Of a DNA stretch of 53,094 nt, positions 26,918-35,923 are shown one piece after another. The notes under the pieces were generated by a model, which saw only the letters and a program-made list of their open reading frames with translations, was not told the DNA's origin and did no database searches. The stretch comes from Holophagaceae bacterium (GTDB lineage Bacteria; Acidobacteriota; Holophagae; Holophagales; Holophagaceae), in assembly GCA_017859955.1 (NCBI GenBank), contig JAFNAB010000056.1, forward strand, positions 1 through 53,094, written 5' to 3'. The position numbers and the translations under genes were made by a program. The first letter of the stretch is position 1. Each line of letters begins with the position of its first letter.

Positions 26918-26927
26918 TTCCTTCAGG
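26905..26927. terminator. Hairpin spanning two convergent gene ends
   Basis: CCTGAAGG (26905-26912) and CCTTCAGG (26920-26927) form a perfect 8-bp stem with a 7-base loop. The hairpin overlaps the last codons of the two convergent genes, a usual place for a bidirectional terminator. It has no T-tract on either side. Confidence 0.4.
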
Positions 26928-27471
26928 CCACCACATCCAGTCTGTGGCGTGCCACTGCGCCGTAGGTGGCTGACACAAGCTGTTCCTCCGTGAGCACCAA
27001 CCCGAATCTGCCGGCCAAGCGATGGAGGTGGGCGCTTGCGGTCTCGGGAATCTCAGCATGCCTTCCCGATTCGCTGGGGTTGAAGGGCTGGCCATTGGCG
27101 TATTCCGTCGGCGCTGCCGCTGCCATCGTGGCCGCGATCTCCTCCAGGGATTCCGCTGCGGTGGCGGAGAGCCCGCGCCGGTAAGGTGCCGCGTAGAAAC
27201 GGGCCACGACAGGCGCCATATAGACGCCCCGGAACATTGCCTGCAGGCTCTGGCCCGCCTCCGGCACTAATGCCGGACTTCCTAGCGCCGCAGCCTGGAA
27301 AAGATCGGGGAAGCTGGCTGCGGAGCCTGGGACCTGGACCTGGACGGAGTTGGCAGTGACCGCATTGACCTGAGGTGTCTGGGCCGCAGCCGGGAGCTGC
27401 TGCCAGGAGGAGCCTACGGTGGCCGGGGCAAGGGCTGGGACGGGGGTCAAGGGGATGGCGCTGATATCCAT
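26923..27471 (-). CDS. Hypothetical alanine/proline-rich protein
   Basis: The ATG at 27471 is chosen because AAGGAGG lies about 6 bases before it; the longer frame upstream has no such site. The 182-residue product has an Ala/Pro/Val-rich, probably disordered N-terminal half and a more ordered C-terminal half (LEEIAATMAAAAPTEYANG, AHLHRLAGRFGLVLTEEQLV). No signal peptide or membrane helix is evident. I do not recognise a family. It is divergent from the four-PAS kinase gene with 154 bp between them, which contain no obvious site. Confidence 0.6.
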   Translation of the reverse strand: MDISAIPLTPVPALAPATVGSSWQQLPAAAQTPQVNAVTANSVQVQVPGSAASFPDLFQAAALGSPALVPEAGQSLQAMFRGVYMAPVVARFYAAPYRRGLSATAAESLEEIAATMAAAAPTEYANGQPFNPSESGRHAEIPETASAHLHRLAGRFGLVLTEEQLVSATYGAVARHRLDVVA

Positions 27472-27625
27472 GGCACGCCTCCTTCCCTTTCTATCGGCAG
27501 TTCGCTCCCGCTTCGTCAGTGCCCTTTCCCTTTCCGCTGAGGGTTCATAGGTCCCGATTGATTGACCCTGGGGATGCATGGGATGATGCGGCGGCCGAAC
27601 ACGTCCGCGTTGCTGAAAGCTTCCC

Positions 27626-29890
27626 ATGTCTCCTCTCCCGCCAGCCTTCCCGGCCTCCCCTGGAGGGGCAGGCGGAGAATGGTTTGATATCGCCTTTGGT
27701 GCGAGTCCGCGTGGTGTGCTCCTGTCGGATGGGGCCGGGAGGATCCTCCGGGCGAACGCCGCCTTCAGGGCCATGCTCGGGTACGCCGAAGGGGAGCTCG
27801 AAGGCCGGAACCGGGAGGATCTGCTTTCCTCTGGGGGAGCTCCCCAGGCACCCGAATGGGAATACAGGCGACAGGACGGCCGCCCTCTTCGTGTCCTGGC
27901 CCTGACATGGCCTGCCAGGGACCGCGCTGGCCGGGTCCTGGGCCTGCTGGAGATGGTCCAACCCCTTGAACCCGAGGCTCCTCCGGAGACACCCTTTCTG
28001 CGGACCCTGGTGGACACGATCCCCTGCCCCCTCTTCTACAAGGATGCGGAAGGAAGATACCTCGGCTGCAACACAGCCTTTGAAGCCTACCTGGGGAAGC
28101 CGAGAGAACAGATCATCGGAGCCACGGCCTATGATGTGGCACCCCGGGAACTGGCGGAGCACTACCACCAGCAGGACCTGGCCCTCTTCCATTCTCCGGG
28201 GATCCAGAACTATGAGGCCCAGGCGGAGTACGCGGATGGGACGCGCCATGAGGTCGCCTTCTATAAAGCTGCTTTCCTGGATGCGAAGGGGGAGGCTGCG
28301 GGCCTGGTGGGCGTGATGCTGGATATCAGCGCCCGCAAGCTCGCGGAGCAGCGTCTCCGGGACGCGTTGGAGATGAGCCAGAAGCTTTTAAGGGCTGCCC
28401 CCATCGGGGTCGCCGTCTTCCGGGCTTCGACCGGGCGCTGCGTCGCCGCCAATGCTGCCCTTGCGCGGATTGTCGGGTGCTCGATCGAGCAGTTGCTCCA
28501 GCAGAATTTCCGGGAGCTGGAATCCTGGAAACGCAGCGGATTGCTCGAGGCGGCTGAACTTGCCATTCTCCTGGGAGAGGAACAGCACCTTGAGGTGCAG
28601 GTGACGTCCTCCTTCGGGAGGCAGTATTGGATTTCGACCATCTTCACTTCCTTCCTGAGCGGTGATGAGGCGCACCTCCTGTTGATTCAGGAGGATATCA
28701 GCGAGCAGAAAGCGGCTCGGGATGCCCTCCAGCAGAGCGAGGCGAGGTACCGGACCCTTGCCGACAAGCTGGGCGAGGGGGTGGCCATGGCTGACTCAAG
28801 CTACCGATACACATACTGCAACCCTCGCCTGCTCCAGATTCTGGGCCGCGAGGCTGATGAGGTTCTGGGGAGAAGCCTGACGGACTTCGTGGTCCAGAAA
28901 GACCGTGAGGCTCTTCTGGAGCAGCAGGCGGAGCACCGGCGGGGCAGACCCCTGGCGATCACCGAGACTCAGCTGAGCCGGAAGGATGGTTCGGTGGTGG
29001 ATGTCCTTCTCTCGGTATCCCACCTGTCCAGCGAAAGTGGTGAATTCCTGGGCTCCCTTGAGCTCATTACGGATATCACTCAGATGAGGATGTTCGAGAA
29101 CGCCCTCCGGGAGGCCCAGCTTACGATCATCCAGCACGAGAAGATGGCGGCCCTGGGCACCATGGTCGCTGGGGTGGCTCACGAGATCAACAATCCCACC
29201 CACTTCATGCATCTGGGGGCGAAGTCCCTGGAAAATGGATTGGCCAGGTTCAAACGCGAACTCGTCGAGCTCCTGGCGGATGACGACCCGGAATCCCTTG
29301 CTTACCTCGAACGGCACTTCACGGCCTTCGAGGCCTCCCTTCGACGCATTCTGGAGGGGTGCGCCCGGGTGCGCACCATTGTGCAGGACCTGAGGCTCTT
29401 CTCCAGGCTCGGAGAAAGCGGCAGGCGGGAGGTACCACTGGCGAAGGGGCTTGAGTTGGCGCTACGGCTGGTCGAGGCCAAGCATCCCGCCATCCATTTC
29501 GTCCAGGAGTTCAAAGGGCCGGGACAACTCCTGTGCACCCCCTCTCAGGTCAATCAGGCCTTCCTCAATATCCTCGACAATGCCTGTCGAGGGATCGAGG
29601 ACCGGGCGAAGCTGGCGGGTGCTGAATTCCAGGGAACCCTGACCGCGAGTCTCCTGGAGGACGACACGGGGGTCTATGTGACCATCGCGGATAACGGGTG
29701 CGGAATGTCGGCTTCAGTTAAGGCCAAGGTCTTTGAACCCTTCTTCACCACTCGCCCCGTCGGTCAGGGGGCTGGTCTGGGACTTGCGGTGGCCTTCCAG
29801 GTCATTGAGGACCATCGCGGATGGATTGAAATTGAGTCCCGCCCGGACGAGGGCACGGCAGTCAGGGTTTTTCTACCCTTCCACCCTTGA
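27626..29890 (+). CDS. Soluble multi-PAS sensor histidine kinase
   Basis: The 754-residue protein has four PAS/PAC domains in series (about 18-112, 122-232, 250-365 and 372-490). Typical motifs include ILRANAAFRAMLGY, CNTAFEAYLGK and YCNPRLLQILGRE. The phosphoacceptor helix HEKMAALGTMVAGVAHEINNP follows, with the histidine in AHEINNP. The catalytic ATPase domain has NILDNACRGIED (N box), IADNGCGMS (G1) and GQGAGLGLAV (G2). No transmembrane helix is visible, so it probably senses a cytoplasmic cue such as redox, ligand or light through a PAS cofactor. The next gene encodes a response regulator and is the probable phosphorylation target. Confidence 0.93.
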   Translation: MSPLPPAFPASPGGAGGEWFDIAFGASPRGVLLSDGAGRILRANAAFRAMLGYAEGELEGRNREDLLSSGGAPQAPEWEYRRQDGRPLRVLALTWPARDRAGRVLGLLEMVQPLEPEAPPETPFLRTLVDTIPCPLFYKDAEGRYLGCNTAFEAYLGKPREQIIGATAYDVAPRELAEHYHQQDLALFHSPGIQNYEAQAEYADGTRHEVAFYKAAFLDAKGEAAGLVGVMLDISARKLAEQRLRDALEMSQKLLRAAPIGVAVFRASTGRCVAANAALARIVGCSIEQLLQQNFRELESWKRSGLLEAAELAILLGEEQHLEVQVTSSFGRQYWISTIFTSFLSGDEAHLLLIQEDISEQKAARDALQQSEARYRTLADKLGEGVAMADSSYRYTYCNPRLLQILGREADEVLGRSLTDFVVQKDREALLEQQAEHRRGRPLAITETQLSRKDGSVVDVLLSVSHLSSESGEFLGSLELITDITQMRMFENALREAQLTIIQHEKMAALGTMVAGVAHEINNPTHFMHLGAKSLENGLARFKRELVELLADDDPESLAYLERHFTAFEASLRRILEGCARVRTIVQDLRLFSRLGESGRREVPLAKGLELALRLVEAKHPAIHFVQEFKGPGQLLCTPSQVNQAFLNILDNACRGIEDRAKLAGAEFQGTLTASLLEDDTGVYVTIADNGCGMSASVKAKVFEPFFTTRPVGQGAGLGLAVAFQVIEDHRGWIEIESRPDEGTAVRVFLPFHP

Positions 29891-29978
29891 CGCCGACTAA
29901 TGGGGTAGACTTCCGGGGTCGATGTGGGAAGTGAGCAATCGGCCTCGAAGGCCGGGACCCTGGGGTGAAGGAGGGCGT

Positions 29979-30485
29979 GTGGCCATCGACATTGCCAAGC
30001 TGAGGGCCCTGGAGTCCCATCGTGAAGCGGTGAAGAGGCATACGCTGATGGTTGTTGATGATGAACCATTAATTGTAGAATCCATGGCGATGATGCTGGA
30101 GGAGGATTACCAGGTCATCCAGGCGGATTGTGGCGAAACGGCCCTGAATCTTCTGCGGGAAGGTGGTGTGGCTGAATGCCTTGCGATGATCATCAGCGAC
30201 CAGCGCATGCCGGGCATGTCCGGAGTGGATCTGCTCCGGGAGGCCGCCTCCTGTGCGCCGAGGACGATCCGGATGATGGTCAGTGGACACATGGACTTTG
30301 CGGATCTGGTTGCGGCAGTCAATGAGGCCCAGATCCACTTTTTCATGTCCAAGCCCGTCCACTTCGAGGAACTCCTGACGACCATCCGTCGCGGGATTGC
30401 GCTGTACGAAAAGGGGCTGGAACCCTTTCGGCGGATCGCAGAGATGGAAAGACGGCTGGAGGAGGGGAGTTCGCCAGCGCGCTGA
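29979..30485 (+). CDS. Response regulator with helical C-terminal extension
   Basis: With the GTG at 29979 (AAGGAGGG immediately upstream) the product is 168 residues; an in-frame ATG at 29922 would add 19 low-complexity residues. It is a receiver domain with acidic pocket VVDDEP, phospho-acceptor aspartate in IISDQRMPGMSG, the T/S position in MMVSGH and the lysine in MSKPVH, followed by about 35 helical residues but no recognisable output domain. Receivers with the DQRMPGMSG and SGH signatures are common in RpfG/HD-GYP-type regulators, but the HD-GYP part is absent here. It is probably co-transcribed with the kinase ending 88 bp upstream. Confidence 0.88.
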   Translation: MAIDIAKLRALESHREAVKRHTLMVVDDEPLIVESMAMMLEEDYQVIQADCGETALNLLREGGVAECLAMIISDQRMPGMSGVDLLREAASCAPRTIRMMVSGHMDFADLVAAVNEAQIHFFMSKPVHFEELLTTIRRGIALYEKGLEPFRRIAEMERRLEEGSSPAR

Positions 30486-30580
30486 TGGGTCCTGGGCTTT
30501 TCAATTTCGGAACCTTCATGGCGCATTCCCTGGACTTTGTGGGCCACGCGCTGCGTGCGCCATTGGGAAAGGAAGTGACC

Positions 30581-31978
30581 ATGCATATCCTGGTTCTGGG
30601 TGGGAGCCCCAAGGGGGAGAGCAGCCTCACTCTCCGTTATGTCCGATTCCTTGCACTGAAGTTTCCGGAGCATAGCTTCGAGGAGCTGCATGTGGCCACC
30701 AGCATCCGAACCCTGGAGAGGGATGGAGATGCCCTGGAGGCCCTGGCAGCCAAGGTCCAGGCGGCGGATGCGGTCATCTTCGCCTTCCCCCTTTATGTCT
30801 GCCTGGTTCATGCCGACTACAAGCGGTTCTTTGAACTGGTGGAAGAACGAGGGCTGATGGAGGCCTTCTCCGGCAAGCCCGCCCTGCTGCTTTCCAGTTC
30901 AGTCCACTGGTTCGACCATACGGCCCTGGAGTACGTCCGGGGAATGGCCGAGGACTGGGGTATGGGCATCTGCGGGGTGTACTCCGCGGCCATGCGTGAT
31001 CTGACCAAGGCCGAGGAGCGGGCCCGTATCGAGAGCTTCGGCCGCATCGCCTTCAAGCGCGCGGCCAGCGGGGAACTCCCCCACCGGGAGACCGCACCCA
31101 GGCCCGCCTGGGACTATGCCTATACCCCCAGGGGCGGAGGCGTTCCTGTGGCTTCCGGGGGGCTGAAGCTCCTCATCGTTACGGACGGCGCCCCGGGGAG
31201 CGGAATCCGGGCCATGGCGGAGCGATTCCAGACGCTCTTCGACGGGACCTCGGAACTGGTGGATCTGAATGTCCTCCCCATGAAAGGGGGATGCCAGGGC
31301 TGCATCCGCTGCGGGCTGGACAACCAGTGCATCTACGGGGATAGCGACGGCGTGAAGGCCGTCTACCGCGAAAAGCTGCGCCAGGCCGATATCGTGGTCT
31401 GGGCCTACGCCATCCGGGATCGATACTGGTCAGCCAGGGCCAAGACCTTCATCGACCGGCGTTTCCTGGACACCCACCAGCCCAATGCCGTGGGCAAGCA
31501 GGTGGTCTATCTTGTGTCAGGCCCCCTTTCGGACCATGCCAATCTCCGGCAGATCATGGTCGGTATGGAGGAATTCGGCGGGGGCCATCTGGCTGCGGTG
31601 GTGACGGACGAATCCAGGGATGCTGTCGTCATTGACGGGGCCATCCGGGGCGCGGTCGAGAGGGCCGTGGAATGCCACCAGGCGGGGTATGAGGCACCCC
31701 GGACCTTCCTGGGGGTGGCTGGGGCAAAGATCTTCCGGGATGAGATCTGGGGACCGCTGCGTTTCCCCTTTGTGGGAGATCATCGCTACTACAAGGCCCA
31801 CGGCCTCTATGACTTCCCCCAGCGGCAATGGGGAATTCGGCTGAAGAACACCCTGCTGAGGGCCCTTGTGCTCCTTCCTCCAGTTCGGCGGGCCATCCTG
31901 GCCGATATGAAAAGCCACATGGTGCAGCCCTTGGATGGGGTGCTGGCCTCGCTCCGGCGCCCAGATGGTGGCTCTTGA
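30581..31978 (+). CDS. Tandem flavodoxin-fold NAD(P)H-dependent oxidoreductase with cysteine cluster
   Basis: The ATG at 30581 follows an AAAGGAAG site and gives 465 residues. The protein holds two flavodoxin-like domains: the first begins HILVLGGSPKGESSLT (FMN phosphate loop), and the second starts LKLLIVTDGAPGSG and contains GGCQGCIRCGLDNQC, a cysteine motif seen in iron-sulfur flavoproteins of the NADPH-dependent FMN reductase group. It could therefore transfer electrons from NAD(P)H through FMN, perhaps with an Fe-S cluster, to an unknown acceptor. Two such domains in one chain are less common than single-domain enzymes. It is on the same strand 95 bp after the response regulator and converges with a broken glycosyltransferase gene. 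Confidence 0.8.
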   Translation: MHILVLGGSPKGESSLTLRYVRFLALKFPEHSFEELHVATSIRTLERDGDALEALAAKVQAADAVIFAFPLYVCLVHADYKRFFELVEERGLMEAFSGKPALLLSSSVHWFDHTALEYVRGMAEDWGMGICGVYSAAMRDLTKAEERARIESFGRIAFKRAASGELPHRETAPRPAWDYAYTPRGGGVPVASGGLKLLIVTDGAPGSGIRAMAERFQTLFDGTSELVDLNVLPMKGGCQGCIRCGLDNQCIYGDSDGVKAVYREKLRQADIVVWAYAIRDRYWSARAKTFIDRRFLDTHQPNAVGKQVVYLVSGPLSDHANLRQIMVGMEEFGGGHLAAVVTDESRDAVVIDGAIRGAVERAVECHQAGYEAPRTFLGVAGAKIFRDEIWGPLRFPFVGDHRYYKAHGLYDFPQRQWGIRLKNTLLRALVLLPPVRRAILADMKSHMVQPLDGVLASLRRPDGGS

Positions 31979-32080
31979 ATGCCGCATCGTAAGCGTGTTT
32001 GGCCTTGTCCTGATGGGTGGTCTCGGACTCCGTGCCTGGGGTGGCCTCTCCACGGCGGCCGCAGAAAATAGGGCTGAGGC

Positions 32081-32900
32081 CTATCTTCTCCAGGCCTTCA
32101 CGATGAAATAGCTCGGCACCGCCAGCGCAAGTCCCAGCAAGGGGCCCACCACCAGCGAACCCAGGGCCCACTCCAGGAGCCGGAGGGGAATTTCGTTCAG
32201 GAGGCTGTGGCGGGAGTAGTCGGTCCACCAGCGCCCCTGTCTCATGAAATAGCCCACCTGGATACAGAGGAAGGGTACGAAGGGGGCCACGCAGACATTG
32301 CTGGCTGCCACCCCCGCCAGCTTGTTGAGGTGCAGGCGGTGGTGGACATAGAGGATGAGGGCGATGCCGAAGGGGATGATGGGCAGGGCCCCGAGGAAGA
32401 CCCCCAGGCCGATGGCGGTGGCCAGCTCCATGGGAGCCGCTCTGGGTGTCCTGGAGCTTCAGGCCGCTTTCCAATCGGACCCAGAAGTTGGAGAAGCTGC
32501 GGCCGAAACGGCTGGAGCCAGGAACCTCGGGGCCCTCCATGGCCCGGGTGCCCAGGACCAGGCAGGGCCAGTCGGAGGCGGCGGCCACCAGGCGCTGGGC
32601 CTCCCGGGGGTCGTGCTGACCATCGGCGTCAAGGGTCAGGATGGCTTCGAAGCCCAGCCCTTCGGCGATCCCGGCGGCCGCCAGCAGGGCGGCGCCCTTC
32701 CCCTGATTGGGCTCCAGGCGGTGGGTGTGCACCTCCAGGTCCTTCAGGGTCTCCAGCGGCCTGTCCGTGCTGCCGTCGTCCACCACCAGCACCGCAAAAC
32801 CCTCGCCCAGAGCCGATTCCACCACCCGCCGCAGCGTGCGCGCATGGTTGTAGACGGGGATGACGAGGAGGACTGAAGGCGCAGCCTTGCCTTCCCTCAT
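32081..32900 (-). pseudogene. Broken family-2 glycosyltransferase-DUF2062 gene (frameshift and deletion)
   Basis: The first half, read from 32900, encodes a dolichol-phosphate-mannose-synthase-like GT2 domain (VLLVIPVYNHARTLRRVVES, VVDDGSTD, LTLDADGQHDP, LKLQDTQSG). In intact enzymes DTQSG is followed by about 80 further residues. Here the frame turns into nonsense at about 32432. Another frame then encodes a DUF2062 membrane domain (ELATAIGLGVFLGALPIIPFG, ending IVKAWRR) to a stop at 32081. So the end of the GT domain is missing and the two parts are out of frame. DUF2062 (116 residues from an internal ATG at 32431) might still be made alone. A longer start at 32993 would include a palindromic repeat in the N-terminus. 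Confidence 0.72.
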
Positions 32901-32969
32901 CCCCGTGCATCCCCGTTCATCCCCGGCCAATGGCTTTTTCGCCGGAGATGAACGGGGATGCACGGGGAT
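32899..32969. repeat. Large palindrome with 29-bp arms
   Basis: Bases 32899-32927 and 32941-32969 are inverted copies with one mismatch, separated by a 13-base loop containing five T's. Each arm holds short tandem units of the type ATCCCCGTGC / ATCCCCGTTC. It sits between the stop of the deacetylase-methyltransferase gene (32995) and the likely start of the glycosyltransferase (32900). The repeated internal units look like a dispersed repetitive element more than a simple terminator, though the hairpin could also attenuate transcription. Confidence 0.75.
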
Positions 32970-32994
32970 TTGGCCCTTGGGCGGCGCGTTCATT

Positions 32995-34443
32995 TCAATC
33001 CCCGGCGTCCGGCCAGCGCGCCTCCACCTCCAGGAGCATGCCCCCGGAGATAAGGCAGCGCAGCAGGTGCCCCTTGATCGAGACCACCTCGAAGCCCGCC
33101 GCCTCCAGCATCCGGGTCATCTCCCGGCGGCTGCGGGCCCTGAGCCAGAGCCCCTGGCGCATGGCGTTGCCCATCTGGGTGAAGAAGCGGAAGAGGGAGC
33201 GTCTGGCGGTCAGGAGGTAGATCCGTCCACCGGGTGCCATCTGGGGCCCCAGTCGTTGGATCAGCGAGGAGAGATCCTTCATGTACTCCAGGGCCGAGAA
33301 GGCGCAGACGAGATCGAAGGGGCCCTCCAGGGGGCTCTCCTCCACATTTGCGGCCAGGGTGCGGATGTTCAGGACGCCCGCCGCTCTGGCCTTGGCCTCC
33401 AGCAGGTTCAGCATGTTCCGGGAGATGTCCACCGCCAGCACTTCCCCGGCCTTCGCAGCAATGGGCAGGGTGAAGATGCCCGTGCCGGCCCCGATTTCAA
33501 GGACCCGCTCCCCGCCCCTCAGGAGGGCCGGGAGCCGGGCCTCGAAGAGGGCCTGCTCGGTGCGACGGGCCAGGGAGACTCCGGTCTCGAACTGCTCGTG
33601 ATCGTAGGTGGCCGCCAGATCGTCATAGAAGGCCTCCGCAGCGCTGCCGCTGACCGCCTCCCGCTTCATGATCTGGCGCCCCACCAGGGTCGACACCGGC
33701 ACGACCTCCAGCTGCCGGGCCTTCAGCCCCGCCAGGACCGCTTCGAACTCCTGGAGGAGATAATCGGTCCCCCCCTCCGGGGGACGCACATCGTGGAGCA
33801 GGAGGAGGTCGCCGGGGCGCACCTTGTCCAGCAGGCGAGCGGCGAGATTCCGGATGCGCCGGTTCCCCATATCCCCGGCCCGGCGGCTGAAATTGAGGCA
33901 GAACATCCCCTCTTCGATGAGGATGCGCCAGAGGGCAGGGCTTGTGACCCCCACCGGGGGACGGAAGGCCACGGGCAGGATCCCGAAGGTCTTGAGGATC
34001 TCCTGTCCTTTGGCGATTTCCTGACGCAGGGTCCTGCGACCCTTCAGCATGAGGAAGGGGAAGTGATGCCAGGAGTGGTTGCCCACCTCATGGCCCCGCC
34101 GGAGGATCTCCCTCACCAGTTCCGGGTGGGCCTGCGCCTTCTCCCCGATCAGAAAGAAGGCCGCCTTCACGCCATGCTGATCCAGCAGGTCCAGGACCCT
34201 GGGGGTCACCTCGGGGTCCGGGCCATCGTCGAAGCTGAGGGCCACCCTGGGCTGCTTTCGGGAGCCGCGGCTCAGGATGGGGAGAAAGAATCCGAAGCGC
34301 GGGAAGAGGGGCGCAAAGGCGCAGAACAGCACATAAAGGCCCAGTGGCAGTGCCGCCCAGGGCGGAGAGATGAAGAGCAGGATGATGACGAGCTTAAGGA
34401 CGCCCAGCGCAACGAGGTGGGCGATGGAGAGCGGAAGGATCAT
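32995..34443 (-). CDS. Polysaccharide deacetylase (NodB) fused to SAM-dependent methyltransferase
   Basis: The 482-residue protein starts with two adjacent membrane helices (about 3-45). A NodB-type deacetylase domain follows, with motif 1 ALSFDDGPDPEVTP, motif 2 GHEVGNHSWHHFPF (metal-binding His pair), motif 3 AFRPPVG and the late LLLHDV. After a linker near 265-290 comes a class I methyltransferase domain: VLEIGAGTGIFTLPIA (SAM motif I), AVDISRNML and CAFSALEYM. Both catalytic sites appear intact, so one polypeptide may remove an acyl group and add a methyl group, or handle two steps of a lipid/sugar pathway. The start at 34443 is inferred from the first membrane helix; upstream in-frame starts exist. 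It is divergent from the radical SAM operon. Confidence 0.85.
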   Translation of the reverse strand: MILPLSIAHLVALGVLKLVIILLFISPPWAALPLGLYVLFCAFAPLFPRFGFFLPILSRGSRKQPRVALSFDDGPDPEVTPRVLDLLDQHGVKAAFFLIGEKAQAHPELVREILRRGHEVGNHSWHHFPFLMLKGRRTLRQEIAKGQEILKTFGILPVAFRPPVGVTSPALWRILIEEGMFCLNFSRRAGDMGNRRIRNLAARLLDKVRPGDLLLLHDVRPPEGGTDYLLQEFEAVLAGLKARQLEVVPVSTLVGRQIMKREAVSGSAAEAFYDDLAATYDHEQFETGVSLARRTEQALFEARLPALLRGGERVLEIGAGTGIFTLPIAAKAGEVLAVDISRNMLNLLEAKARAAGVLNIRTLAANVEESPLEGPFDLVCAFSALEYMKDLSSLIQRLGPQMAPGGRIYLLTARRSLFRFFTQMGNAMRQGLWLRARSRREMTRMLEAAGFEVVSIKGHLLRCLISGGMLLEVEARWPDAGD

Positions 34444-34558
34444 CCCGGGATCATGAAGGGGCCGCGAAAGCTTGTCAAACCTGGCGTGCGCGAGCGGGAG
34501 GCCGTTATGCTGGAGGGCATGGAGTCGACGTGAAAGGTCTATATCGAGGGCGAGCGTT

Positions 34559-35923
34559 GTGAGCAGGGTCTGGCTGCTCTCCACCAACCTGGCTACTGAA
34601 CCCTATCCGGTCTATCCATTGGGGATGGCTTGCGTGGCCTCGGCCCTCCATGCGGCGGGGCATGAAGTGGAGCAATGCGATCTGCTGGCCCTGGGCATGG
34701 ACGAAACCCGGCTGAAGGAAGCCCTCGGGGCCTTTGCCCCGGATTTCGTGGGGCTCTCCATGCGGAACTTGGACAACTGCGACTCCCTGACCCCCACCCA
34801 TTACCCGGAACTGGTGCGTCGGGTGGTGACCCTGGTGAAGACCTGCACCCAGGTGCCGGTCATCCTGGGCGGTGCGGCCTTCTCCCTGATGCCCGAAGAG
34901 CTCCTGGACTTCACGGGGGCGGACTTCGGCGTGGTCGGGGAGGGGGAGGTCCAGATGGTGGAACTTCTGGCGGAGCTGGCGGCGGGAAGGCCGGTGGCGC
35001 GGGTGCGTCGGGCCAGGGAGGTCGCGGGAATGCTGTCCCCCCGCTTCGACCCGGAGCTGGTGCGTTTCTACGTGGAGCGGTCCGGGCTGGTGAACCTGCA
35101 GACCAAGCGGGGATGCCCCTTCGCCTGCACCTACTGCAGCTATCCGAACCTTGAGGGGCAACGGTACCGCTTCCGGGACCCGCGGGAGGTCGTCGATGAT
35201 CTGGAGCGGCTTCAGCGGGAGCACGGCTCACCGAAGGTTTTCATCACCGATAGCGTCTTCAACGATGGCGAGGGGCGGTACCTGGAGGTCGTGGAGGAGA
35301 TCCTCCGCCGGGAGCTGCGGGTTTCCTGGTCCTGCTATATCCGTCCCCAGGGGATCGGTCGCCCGGAAGTGGCCCTGATGAAGCGGGCCGGGCTTTTCGC
35401 CGCGGAGCTGGGCACGGACGCCAGCACGGACCTGACCCTGGCGGCCCTGAACAAGGGTTTCACCTTCGATGATGTGGTGGGGGTCAACGAGGCCTTCGTG
35501 GAGGAACGCCTCCCCTGTGCCCATTTCGTGATGTTCGGTGGTCCCGGCGAGACCAAGGCCACCCTCGCCGAGGGCTTGGCCAACCTCGAGCGGCTCCGGC
35601 ATACCGTGGTCTTTGCATACTCGGGCATCTGTATCTTCCCGGGTACGGCCATCCGGCGCCGTGCCCAGGAGGAGGGCCTCCTCGGGGAGGACTATGATCC
35701 CCACGAGCCGCCCTTCTATCAGTCGCCCCAGCTGGAGGCCGCGAGCATGAATGCCCTGCTGGAGGAGGCCTTCCGGGGCAAGCGGGATCGCATCTTCCCG
35801 CCGGAGAAATCCCGGCAGCAGATGGTGGTGCTCCAGCGCATGGGCTACAAAGGCATCCTCTGGCCCACCCTGATCCGCTACGACCGCCCCCGAAAAACCG
35901 TTTTGATGGAATCCCCATGCTGA
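34559..35923 (+). CDS. B12-binding-domain radical SAM protein (first of two)
   Basis: Starting at GTG 34559 (GAGGG about 8 bases upstream) the product is 454 residues. The N-terminal 150 residues resemble a Rossmann-like cobalamin-binding domain (LGMACVASALHAAGHEVEQCD, VGLSMRNLDN, VILGGAAFSL, GVVGEGE). The radical SAM core carries the cluster motif CPFACTYC and a GGPGETKAT segment, and the terminal region probably forms a SPASM-less cap. Such enzymes catalyse radical methylations, rearrangements or C-C bond formation. It opens the plus-strand block of the lipid cluster. The exact reaction cannot be told. The following gene overlaps it by 7 bp. Confidence 0.9.
   Translation: MSRVWLLSTNLATEPYPVYPLGMACVASALHAAGHEVEQCDLLALGMDETRLKEALGAFAPDFVGLSMRNLDNCDSLTPTHYPELVRRVVTLVKTCTQVPVILGGAAFSLMPEELLDFTGADFGVVGEGEVQMVELLAELAAGRPVARVRRAREVAGMLSPRFDPELVRFYVERSGLVNLQTKRGCPFACTYCSYPNLEGQRYRFRDPREVVDDLERLQREHGSPKVFITDSVFNDGEGRYLEVVEEILRRELRVSWSCYIRPQGIGRPEVALMKRAGLFAAELGTDASTDLTLAALNKGFTFDDVVGVNEAFVEERLPCAHFVMFGGPGETKATLAEGLANLERLRHTVVFAYSGICIFPGTAIRRRAQEEGLLGEDYDPHEPPFYQSPQLEAASMNALLEEAFRGKRDRIFPPEKSRQQMVVLQRMGYKGILWPTLIRYDRPRKTVLMESPC

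Noticed and set aside
31629-32080. Continuation of the glycosyltransferase frame after the break
   Set aside because: The residues after about 32432 in that frame are proline/glycine/arginine-rich nonsense, while the other frame encodes DUF2062.
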